Below are positions 49,958 to 58,063 of a DNA stretch of 64,000 nt, piece after piece (positions within the stretch are counted from its first letter, which is position 1; the number at the start of each line of letters is the position of its first letter). Below the pieces are notes generated by a model. It made no database searches, was not told the origin of the DNA, and saw only the letters and a program-made list of their open reading frames with translations. This DNA comes from Candidatus Saccharimonadota bacterium (GTDB lineage: Bacteria; Patescibacteriota; Saccharimonadia; Saccharimonadales; Saccharimonadaceae), in assembly GCA_017524405.1 (NCBI GenBank), contig JAFWSJ010000015.1, positions 1 to 64,000 of the forward strand. The letters run 5' to 3'. A program made the translations under genes and the position numbers.

Positions 49958-50868
49958 TAAGCAGTCCTTTCTTCGTCTGATTCTACTTTAATTACGCCGG
50001 TATCCACTTGAACATTACTAGTCGGTTCAGGAACAAGCAAGTTCATAATTACAGCCAACATCACCCATGCGATCATGCCAACTACCACTTGCATCAAGCG
50101 CTTCTTGCCAGTCGCGAGCTGCTGCTCGTTATCGCGCGCCGTCAAGATAAGGACGGCACAAATCACAATGCCGACCGTACCGGCAATCACCACCGTGCCA
50201 GTAAGCACGGCGACTATAAACCTCAGGACGCCCTGAATGCCCTCATCGCTATTGCACCAGCTATCAGGGAAGAGCGTCGAGCAATGGTTCGGATCGCCGC
50301 CAGGGACTTTCGTGTCCATTTCGCCGCTACCGCCATTGTTGTTATTGTTATTGTTATTGCTGTTGTTATTATTGCCGTTGCCACTGCCGCCACACTGTTT
50401 TTCGTCTTCATAATCGGAGACATAGCATCGTGCAGGATATTTCATACCGGCTTCATAATATTTCTTATTGCTGCTTTCGCATGCAGACTGAGCGTTCCCA
50501 TTACTCTCATGGCAGATCACAACATCGCCGGACTCCATATACGACCGCACCGCCTTGGTAATAAGGCTTTTATTAGTGGCCGCCCATTGAGACTTAAAGT
50601 TCACGTGCGATGCTATCTGCGACTCACATTGCGTCGCATCGGAAGAGGCCTTCCCAAAACCGCAACTACTGAGTTCCGATTTGTGGTAAGTGGTCATCAC
50701 GTACGCACACCCCTTTTCGTAGAGAGCCGCGCTATCCGAGCTACCAACATCGAAGGTACAGTATATATTACCGTTTCTGCCCGTCGCGCTGGCATCATTG
50801 CTGTTTAGCCCCGCAATCCCCACTACGGCAAACACTAGCGCAATTATTAATCCAATTTTTCTTTTCAT
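49957..50868 (-). CDS. Large VirB2-like membrane protein with Asn-rich linker, copy 6
   Basis: 303 residues. Signal peptide ~1-28. An extracytoplasmic domain (~30-165) with about nine Cys is joined by a Gly/Asn-rich linker coded by a GTTATT-type repeat (50337-50385). A second Cys-containing stretch leads to a C-terminal TM hairpin (RFIVAVLTGTVVIAGTVGIVICAVLIL, loop TARDNEQQLATGKKRL). It resembles the pilins only in the last 80 residues, and may be a tip or adhesin-like subunit. First gene of the operon; -10 TATAAT (50905-50910, TGT before). Confidence 0.72.
   Translation of the reverse strand: MKRKIGLIIALVFAVVGIAGLNSNDASATGRNGNIYCTFDVGSSDSAALYEKGCAYVMTTYHKSELSSCGFGKASSDATQCESQIASHVNFKSQWAATNKSLITKAVRSYMESGDVVICHESNGNAQSACESSNKKYYEAGMKYPARCYVSDYEDEKQCGGSGNGNNNNSNNNNNNNNGGSGEMDTKVPGGDPNHCSTLFPDSWCNSDEGIQGVLRFIVAVLTGTVVIAGTVGIVICAVLILTARDNEQQLATGKKRLMQVVVGMIAWVMLAVIMNLLVPEPTSNVQVDTGVIKVESDEERTA
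50337..50385 (-). repeat. Asn-codon microsatellite
   Basis: Run of AAC/AAT codons (hexanucleotide-like GTTATT on the plus strand) inside copy 6; length changes in steps of 3 would keep frame and vary linker length. Confidence 0.8.
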
Positions 50869-51007
50869 ATCTTTACCTGGTAAAAACCTATTAAGCTTAG
50901 CCTAATTATAACATAATTATTTACATCTCCGAGAACCCCCTATATAATCTAGAAATAACTCAAGAACACATCACTTAAGCAAAAGCGTTAAAAATACTAT
51001 ATAATAC

Positions 51008-51036
51008 TTGACGAAAACGCTTATGTGTGCTATAAT
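51008..51036 (+). promoter_or_regulatory. Promoter of T4SS core genes
   Basis: TTGACG (51008-51013), 17-nt spacer, TATAAT (51031-51036) with TGC before it; ATG 9 nt downstream. Confidence 0.82.
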
Positions 51037-51045
51037 AGAATAGTT

Positions 51046-54000
51046 ATGGGTAAGCGTGTAAAAAAGCTAGTCTTATCTGTTTTGTTGGCCGTATTCGGGG
51101 CATTTAGCCTTGTTGGCCCGGTTTTTGCTACCCCTGTTGATACTGATAACCCGAATGGCAGCCAAACCCCTTCTGTCCGAAATATCACCGGTGACACTGA
51201 TAAAAACACCGGTACCGATAACCCGAATGGCTCCCAAACTCCATCTGTCCGTAATATTACAGGGGACGACACTGGCGACGATTCCACAGACCCGAATAGC
51301 GAAACCGAATCCGAAGCGGCTCAAGTATCCAAATCTTGTAGCGAACAGGTTGGTAGCCTAAGCTGGATTATCTGTCCAGGTACCGGCCTTCTCGGTAGTA
51401 TTATCGACGGTGCTTACGGCATTCTTACCTCACTCATGCAGGTCAATCCGATCCCGAGCGACGATAGTACCCCTATGTACATCGTCTGGGACTACTTCAA
51501 GAACCTCACGAACACCCTATTCGTCATCTTCTTTATCATCGTTATCTTGTCACAGCTAACCGGCATTGGCATCAGCAACTACGGCATCAAGAAAGTTTTG
51601 CCGCGCATTATTATCGCAGCAATCCTCGTAAACCTCAGCTACATCATCTGTACGCTCGCCGTCGACCTCAGTAATATCTTCGGCATCGGTCTCCGTAGCG
51701 TCTTCGAAAATATCGAAAATATCGCCGTCAGCAACGGCTCCATCTCTGATGTTGCCCGCAACATTTCCGCCTCATCCATCATTGCTGGCGTGATTGGCGT
51801 CGGCGGCGCAACCGCCGCTGTCGGTGGCGCGCTTGTCGCATTCGGTGGTCTCGAAGGTGCAATCTGGATGCTCATCCCGATTATCCTCTCAGGCGTCTTT
51901 GCCGTTGTTTCCGCGCTTATTACGATGGCCGCTCGTCAGTCCCTCATCTTTATTCTCGCGATGATCTCGCCACTTGCACTCATCGCCTACATGCTTCCGA
52001 ACACCGAAAGCTGGTTCAAAAAATGGTATCAACTCTTCATGCGCATGCTCGTCTTCTATCCACTCTTTAGTATTTTGTATGGCGCATCTAGCCTTGCCGG
52101 CCTCGTTATTATTACTTCGTCCATCAGCGACAATGCCGCCGCTAACTCCCTTGGCGTCATCCTCGGCCTTGCCGTCCGCATCTTGCCGCTCTTCGCTTCA
52201 ATCCCGCTTATGAAGATGTCCGGTACTGTCCTCGACAAGGTCGGCGGGGTCTTCAGCAAGCTTACTACCCCAGTTGCCGCCGCAGTCGGTGGCTACGCTG
52301 GTTCCCAGCAAGCCCTCGCAAAACAGAAGCATGTCGCTCAGTCCAAGACGCCTTCTGGCCGCCTCGCTCGCTACCTCAAACAGCGCGAATATAACCGCGC
52401 AGAGGAAGCAAAGCGCTTTGCCGCCCAGGGCCAGGACGAGATGGAAACCAACTACATGCGCAGCCGTTATAACCGCAAGGGCCAAGTCAATGCTCGCGGT
52501 AAGAGTATTTACCAGGGCCAGCAGATGCAACTTCACAACAAGGCTGTTCGTCAACAAATTGAAAACGACTTTGACGAAGGCTTTGCTCATGATGGCACCG
52601 ATAAGCGCGTGAAGGCAACCGATCGCCGCTTCATGGAACGTGTCAACAATAAGATCGACGACGCGATCATCGAAGAGCATATCGCTAATACCCGCAAGAC
52701 TGTTGTCCAACGCAACAACGATGTTAAGCGTGCCGAAACCATTCGCGCCGCTCTCCAGACTGAAGGCAACAACTTCGATAACCACATCCAACAGCAAGTC
52801 CTTGCCGGCTTCAATATTGACAGAGTCAAGCTCCAGCAAGCCCTCGACAAACAGGCTAACGGCATCACTCTTACTGATGCGGAGAAAAATATTATCAATG
52901 CCCATAACGAGGGTAAGAACTTCGTACTCGCCGACGCTATGGCTATTAAGCGCAAGGCCGACAACGTCATGAAGAGTACTATGTATGAACTTCTCGACGA
53001 TACTTCTGCCGGTAGTGTGCCAAAGGCAAAACTTATCGAATCCTTCAAGACAAAGGACTACAACTCGATGAGCGCCGCCATCGCTGTTATGGCTAAGCGT
53101 GGTGACCACGGCGATATTATTGAAGTTCTCCGCGACCACTCCGCCGAAGTTGTTGGCGACGATGATCCAAACAATATTCGCTTCCAAAAGGAGCTCAACG
53201 ATATCTGTCTCTCCCTCAAGGGCGAAAACACTGTCCTTTGGTCTTATGGTAAGGCGAACATGATTCGCCGCGGTAAGCACGACAACGGTTCTCAGGATCT
53301 AATCGCAGGCTTTACGGACTTTGCTTCCTTCGTTGAAGGTAAGAATGCCGAAGGCGATATCGACTTCTACAGCGCCGCTACCCAGCAATCGCTCAAGAAT
53401 CTCCACGATTCGCTCGACAATGGAACCAAGTCCTTTACGGCTACTGATGGTCCTGCCGCTCTTACGACCGCTGAGAAAAACCTCCTCAAGGCTGAGAAGA
53501 CCTTCAATATGATTGATATGCGCAAGATCTTCGAGAACGTCCGCGACAATAAGATCGTCGGCGATATGGACCGCACGGTCTTCAACAAGATGCTCGACTT
53601 TGCCGTCGGTGACGAGGCGCATGGCGTCGCGCCAATCGACATGAAGGAATACTACATGACTTGGGTCAAGGGTTATCGCGACTCTGTCTGTTCCGGTAAG
53701 ATGGATGGTGAGCAGCTCGACTCGTTCAACAACTACTTCACGATGGGCTTCGGCTCCGAGAAGCAGGCGCTCTATGAACGCGAGGCGCTCGACGAATACG
53801 GCAACGTCAGACATAGAGACGACGGCTCTATCATCTATAACTACGATATTGTCGACGAAAAGATCAACGAGTTCTTCCGCGATATGGGCGCTAACCAGCT
53901 TGCAAGTCTCAAGACTGCCACGCTCTTCAAGTTCAGCGATACTCTAAACGATATCGATAGGAAGCATGGCATGGCTGACGCCGACATCTACGACTTGGTC

Positions 54001-54168
54001 GAATGCCAAGACGGTAAGACGCGCAAAATCAACAAACGCGTCAAGGAATTGCTCGCCGGTGAAATCGCAAGCCTTAACAAGGCAAACATGAACGGCACCC
54101 GCTCGGGTATGAACCCAATTCTCCGCGAGCTACTCGGCATCAGTACCGACAAACCGCGCAACCGATAA
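51046..54168 (+). CDS. VirB6/TrbL-like polytopic membrane protein
   Basis: 1040 residues from the ATG at 51046. A signal/TM helix (~8-27) is followed by a perfectly repeated ~20-residue element (NPNGSQTPSVRNITGD, residues ~35-80), one Cys-rich bend, then at least six TM helices between ~145 and ~395, as in VirB6/TrbL inner-membrane channel proteins. The remaining ~640 residues are hydrophilic, charged and largely helical, so probably cytosolic. That tail is unusually long. Divergent from the pilin operon, with PrgI, TraC-like and VirB4 genes following. Confidence 0.78.
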   Translation: MGKRVKKLVLSVLLAVFGAFSLVGPVFATPVDTDNPNGSQTPSVRNITGDTDKNTGTDNPNGSQTPSVRNITGDDTGDDSTDPNSETESEAAQVSKSCSEQVGSLSWIICPGTGLLGSIIDGAYGILTSLMQVNPIPSDDSTPMYIVWDYFKNLTNTLFVIFFIIVILSQLTGIGISNYGIKKVLPRIIIAAILVNLSYIICTLAVDLSNIFGIGLRSVFENIENIAVSNGSISDVARNISASSIIAGVIGVGGATAAVGGALVAFGGLEGAIWMLIPIILSGVFAVVSALITMAARQSLIFILAMISPLALIAYMLPNTESWFKKWYQLFMRMLVFYPLFSILYGASSLAGLVIITSSISDNAAANSLGVILGLAVRILPLFASIPLMKMSGTVLDKVGGVFSKLTTPVAAAVGGYAGSQQALAKQKHVAQSKTPSGRLARYLKQREYNRAEEAKRFAAQGQDEMETNYMRSRYNRKGQVNARGKSIYQGQQMQLHNKAVRQQIENDFDEGFAHDGTDKRVKATDRRFMERVNNKIDDAIIEEHIANTRKTVVQRNNDVKRAETIRAALQTEGNNFDNHIQQQVLAGFNIDRVKLQQALDKQANGITLTDAEKNIINAHNEGKNFVLADAMAIKRKADNVMKSTMYELLDDTSAGSVPKAKLIESFKTKDYNSMSAAIAVMAKRGDHGDIIEVLRDHSAEVVGDDDPNNIRFQKELNDICLSLKGENTVLWSYGKANMIRRGKHDNGSQDLIAGFTDFASFVEGKNAEGDIDFYSAATQQSLKNLHDSLDNGTKSFTATDGPAALTTAEKNLLKAEKTFNMIDMRKIFENVRDNKIVGDMDRTVFNKMLDFAVGDEAHGVAPIDMKEYYMTWVKGYRDSVCSGKMDGEQLDSFNNYFTMGFGSEKQALYEREALDEYGNVRHRDDGSIIYNYDIVDEKINEFFRDMGANQLASLKTATLFKFSDTLNDIDRKHGMADADIYDLVECQDGKTRKINKRVKELLAGEIASLNKANMNGTRSGMNPILRELLGISTDKPRNR

Positions 54169-54181
54169 AAATCAGCCGCTC

Positions 54182-54217
54182 AAAAGGGCCAGACCGAAAG
54201 GGAACTGGCCCTTTTTC
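54182..54217 (+). terminator. Terminator after VirB6-like gene
   Basis: AGGGCCAG/CTGGCCCT stem followed by a T-run, so the downstream T4SS genes are a separate transcript. Confidence 0.85.
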
Positions 54218-54243
54218 TATTGCGTTTATGCTAGAATATAAGT

Positions 54244-55305
54244 ATGGCCCAATATAAGGTCCCACAAGATGTAGAGGCCGACGATAAACTCATCGGTCCA
54301 TTTAGCTTTCGCCAATTTGTCTACATAATGATTGCCTTCGGCTTAGCCGTTGCATGCTTTTTCTTGTGGCAAATTTTTCCGCTTCTTATTCTAATTCCAA
54401 TCCCGATTATTATCTTGCTCGGCATTCTTGCGCTTCCAATCAAAAAAGACCAGCCAATGGAGACTTACCTCTCCGCCGTTGTCGATTTTTATACGAAACC
54501 CCAAAAGCGTTATTGGATGCCAGGCCAAGTTGACAACTCGATTACCATCTCCGCGCCAAAGAAGGCCGAAGCTGAACGCACCAAGGGTCTCAGCCAAGAA
54601 GAGGTCAGCCGCCGTCTTTCCTTCCTTTCCGATGTTGTCGATACTGAAGGTCGTTCGATCCACAATTCTAACCTTCGCGACGACGTTGCTGCCGAGGCCG
54701 ACGCTGCTACGGACATCTTCGAAACCAGCGAAACATATACCATCGACAAAAGCATTCAGCAGAGCACGGAAGATCACCATCGCCAGCTCGTTGAACAAAT
54801 GCGCACCGCTATTGAGAACAAAAATAGTCTCCAGCCTCAGGCTGCTCCAACTATTTCTCATCAAATCGTGCAGCCGGCACCGGCGCCAGCTCCACAGCCG
54901 GTTCTTCCAGCTCCACAGGCCGCTGGTCCACAACCAGCCGCTCCGGCTCAGATTATTACTCCAGCCGAAACCCCAGTCGCCGCTCCAACCGCGAACATCC
55001 CTCCTATTGCGCCGCCAGTTATGGCCAAACCAGACATGACAAGCGCCGTGGTCGTTCAGCCAGATCTCGAAGAAATCCATGAAGCAATTACTGCGCCAAA
55101 GCCGCCGGAAGATATTTCCACAGAAGTTCCGGCAGAAGCGCCAAAAGGCATATCAGCCGACACCGAGCTAGAAGCCCCAAGGCCAGTTCCGATTCCGGAA
55201 TACGAGGAACCAGAAGCCCCGGAACTCGAAACAAATCCAGAACCTGAGCCAGAATCAACCGAAAGCAACGAAGATAATCAAGAAGTATATATATCATTAC
55301 ATTAA
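54244..55305 (+). CDS. PrgI/VirB3-like membrane protein with long tail
   Basis: 353 residues. YKVPQDVEADDKLIGPFSFRQFVYIM at the start plus two TM helices (~25-65) match PrgI-family proteins, which take the VirB3 place before VirB4 in Gram-positive T4SS. After ~residue 105 comes a long Pro/Ala/Gln- and Glu-rich, disordered tail not found in typical PrgI. A -10 TAGAAT (54232-54237, TGC before) is 6 nt from the ATG: leaderless. Confidence 0.85.
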   Translation: MAQYKVPQDVEADDKLIGPFSFRQFVYIMIAFGLAVACFFLWQIFPLLILIPIPIIILLGILALPIKKDQPMETYLSAVVDFYTKPQKRYWMPGQVDNSITISAPKKAEAERTKGLSQEEVSRRLSFLSDVVDTEGRSIHNSNLRDDVAAEADAATDIFETSETYTIDKSIQQSTEDHHRQLVEQMRTAIENKNSLQPQAAPTISHQIVQPAPAPAPQPVLPAPQAAGPQPAAPAQIITPAETPVAAPTANIPPIAPPVMAKPDMTSAVVVQPDLEEIHEAITAPKPPEDISTEVPAEAPKGISADTELEAPRPVPIPEYEEPEAPELETNPEPEPESTESNEDNQEVYISLH

Positions 55306-55317
55306 GGAGTCAAAACA

Positions 55318-56208
55318 GTGCAACCAAATCAAATACAACCACCAACAAACCCAGGCCAGCCGCTTCAAGCGCCGACTGCGCCTCAGGCTTTTAATCCACA
55401 AATGCAGGCTCAGCCTGCTCAACCAGTCGCCCCTCAGGCGATGGCCGCACAACCAGCAGCTCAGCCTCAACAGACTCCACAGGCCGCCGCTGCACGTCCG
55501 GCACGCCGCGACACTCCAACTTCTACGCAGCACACCCTCATCTTCTCTGAGCTCCGCGACTCCATGGTAATCATGAAAGATGGTTCTTTCCGCGCTGTTG
55601 TTGCTTGTAAATCCATCAACTTCGACCTCATGTCCGAGGCTGAACGCGAATCCGTCGAGTACTCCTACCAAAACTTCTTGAACTCGCTTGACTTCACGGT
55701 CCAAATTCTCATCCGCTCTCAGCGCGTCGATATCGCGCCATATATTGAGCGCCTCATGGACCTCCGCCGCAAGAACGACAACATGCTCCTCGGCGTATTG
55801 ATGGATGATTACATCAACTTCATCGACATCTTGAGCCAAGAAGCAAACATTATGGATAAGTCCTTCTTTATCGTCATTCCTTACTACTCATCAAAGGAAG
55901 CAGAGAAAGCTCTCGAACAATCCAAGAACTTCTTTAAGTCCTTCACAAAAGACAAAACCCCACCAATCACCCGTATCGATCGTGCCGTTTATGACAAAGC
56001 AATCACCGAAATCAACAACCGTGTCGAAACCGTCATTTCTGGCCTCTTCCAAATCGGTGTTCAGGCCGTTCGCCTCAACACTCAAGAACTCAGTCAGCTC
56101 TATTACAACTTCAACAACCCAGGCGAAGCCGTTCGCGAACCGCTTGGCGATTTCAGCAAAGTTGCCCAGTTATATGTAAGAAAAGCGCAACCAGGGGAGG
56201 AGATTTAA
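55318..56208 (+). CDS. TraC-like / VirB4 N-terminal-type protein
   Basis: 296 residues from the GTG at 55318 (AAGGAG 8 nt upstream). A ~70-residue Gln/Pro/Ala-rich head is followed by a domain (LIFSELRDSMVIMKDGSFRAVVACKSINFDLMSEAERESVEYSYQNFLNSLDF) like the N-terminal part of TraC/VirB4 ATPases. No Walker motif. In this lineage the ATPase seems to be split, with the motor domain in the next gene, 1 nt away. Confidence 0.8.
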   Translation: MQPNQIQPPTNPGQPLQAPTAPQAFNPQMQAQPAQPVAPQAMAAQPAAQPQQTPQAAAARPARRDTPTSTQHTLIFSELRDSMVIMKDGSFRAVVACKSINFDLMSEAERESVEYSYQNFLNSLDFTVQILIRSQRVDIAPYIERLMDLRRKNDNMLLGVLMDDYINFIDILSQEANIMDKSFFIVIPYYSSKEAEKALEQSKNFFKSFTKDKTPPITRIDRAVYDKAITEINNRVETVISGLFQIGVQAVRLNTQELSQLYYNFNNPGEAVREPLGDFSKVAQLYVRKAQPGEEI

Positions 56209-56209
56209 T

Positions 56210-58012
56210 ATGGCAAAGCAAAAACAACTCAGCGCCGCCGACATCGCGGCCCAAGCCCAGCTTCAAGAAGAAGTCGAAGCGCAGCGCGCCTTTGAGGCGG
56301 GTATTACCACCCTCCGCGACACCATCGCACCGTCAAGCCTCGAATTTCAGTCCGATCATTTCCGTATCGGTACGAAGTATGGCCGCACTATTTATGTCTA
56401 CGCCTACCCACGCGCGCTTCTAACCGGTTGGCTCAGTGCCATTATTAATATGGATGAGGTTCTCGATATTTCGATGTATGTCTATCCTGTCGAAACCGCC
56501 ATCATCATGAAGAACTTGAGCAAAAAGGTGACTCAGCTCGAAGCTAGCATCAATATCAAGAACGAAAAAGGTAAAGTTCGCGACCCAGAGCTCGAAGCCG
56601 CCATCAACGACGCCGAGGAACTCCGCGACCAACTTCAGGTCGGCGCCGAACGCTTCTTCCGCTACGCACTATATATTACTATCTATGCCGATTCCATCGA
56701 AGAACTAAACTTTGTCCAGCAAAAAGTTGAAACCATCTTTGGCCAGCAAATGGTCAAGACCAAGGTTGCAAGCGCTCAGCAAGAGCAGGGTATGAACAGC
56801 ACCATGCCGCAATGTACTGATCAACTCCAGATTCGCCGTAACATGAACACCGGCGCAGTCTCAACCAGCTTCCCATTCACTTCCGCTGACCTCACTCAGG
56901 AGAAGGGTATTCTTTACGGCATCAACATGCACAACAACGGTCTCGTGATTTTTGACCGCTTCTCGCTTGAAAACGCAAACATGGTCGTCTTCGCTAAGTC
57001 TGGTGCAGGTAAATCGTTTACCGTGAAGCTCGAAGCGCTCCGCTCGCTCATGGTTGGCACAGATATCCTCATTATCGACCCAGAAAATGAGTATCAGAAG
57101 CTTGCCGATGCTGTTGGCGGCGCCTATGTCCGCCTCAGCCTCAACTCCGATGCTCGCATTAATCCATTCGATTTGCCAAAGGTTGTCGATTCCGAAGACG
57201 CCAACGATGCGCTTCGCGCCAACCTCATTACGCTTCACGGCCTCCTCCGCCTCATGCTCGGCGGTGCCGTTAATGGCGTAGGCCTTACTCCAACCGAGGA
57301 AGCCGACCTTGACCAGGCACTTATCGATACCTATGCTCGCGCCGGTATTACCAACGACCCGCTCACTCATACCGCACCTCCTCCGACCATCATTAATCTT
57401 TACGATACTTTACTCCATATGGGCGGCACTGGTCCTAGCCTCGCTCAGCGTCTCCGCAAGTACACTACCGGTACTTTCGCTGGTATTTTCTCGCAACAAA
57501 GCAATATTGATATTAACAACCAAATGGTCGTCTTCAATATTCGCGACCTCGAAGACGAGCTCCGCCCAGTCGCTATGTACATCGTCTTGAGCCACGTCTG
57601 GAACATTATCCGCGCAGAGAAGAAGAAGCGCATGCTCATCGTCGATGAGGCTTGGCATCTCATGAAATACGAGGATTCCGCAAACTTCCTCTTTAGCCTT
57701 GCTAAGCGCGCACGTAAGTATTACCTCGGTCTCACTACTATTACGCAGGACGTCGAGGACTTCATGAGCACCAAGATGGGCCGCGCTATCGTGAACAACT
57801 CTTCGATGCAGCTTCTCCTCAAGCAGAACCCTGCCGCTATCGACGTTATGTCCGATGTCTTCAAGCTTACCGACGAGGAGCGCAAACGTCTTTCGAGCTT
57901 CCCAGTCGGCCAAGGCCTCTTCTTCGCCGGCCAAAACCACGTCCATATTCAGATTGTGGCTTCCGAGACCGAAGAATCACTCATCACCACCAACCCAGCA
58001 GACAAAAAATAA
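56210..58012 (+). CDS. virB4: VirB4/TraC-type T4SS ATPase
   Basis: 600 residues. After a non-catalytic N-terminal region, Walker A FAKSGAGKSFTVK is near residue 262 and Walker B RMLIVDEAWHLM near residue 470, followed by the TITQDVEDFM and LLKQNP sensor-like segments of the VirB4 family. Energises assembly or transport in the T4SS. No VirD4 coupling ATPase, VirB11 or relaxase gene is present in the window. Start ATG after GGGGAGGAG. Confidence 0.93.
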   Translation: MAKQKQLSAADIAAQAQLQEEVEAQRAFEAGITTLRDTIAPSSLEFQSDHFRIGTKYGRTIYVYAYPRALLTGWLSAIINMDEVLDISMYVYPVETAIIMKNLSKKVTQLEASINIKNEKGKVRDPELEAAINDAEELRDQLQVGAERFFRYALYITIYADSIEELNFVQQKVETIFGQQMVKTKVASAQQEQGMNSTMPQCTDQLQIRRNMNTGAVSTSFPFTSADLTQEKGILYGINMHNNGLVIFDRFSLENANMVVFAKSGAGKSFTVKLEALRSLMVGTDILIIDPENEYQKLADAVGGAYVRLSLNSDARINPFDLPKVVDSEDANDALRANLITLHGLLRLMLGGAVNGVGLTPTEEADLDQALIDTYARAGITNDPLTHTAPPPTIINLYDTLLHMGGTGPSLAQRLRKYTTGTFAGIFSQQSNIDINNQMVVFNIRDLEDELRPVAMYIVLSHVWNIIRAEKKKRMLIVDEAWHLMKYEDSANFLFSLAKRARKYYLGLTTITQDVEDFMSTKMGRAIVNNSSMQLLLKQNPAAIDVMSDVFKLTDEERKRLSSFPVGQGLFFAGQNHVHIQIVASETEESLITTNPADKK

Positions 58013-58063
58013 CCCGCTTATAGTGGCTTTAACACCTTAAATATTGTATAATTAATACGTATT

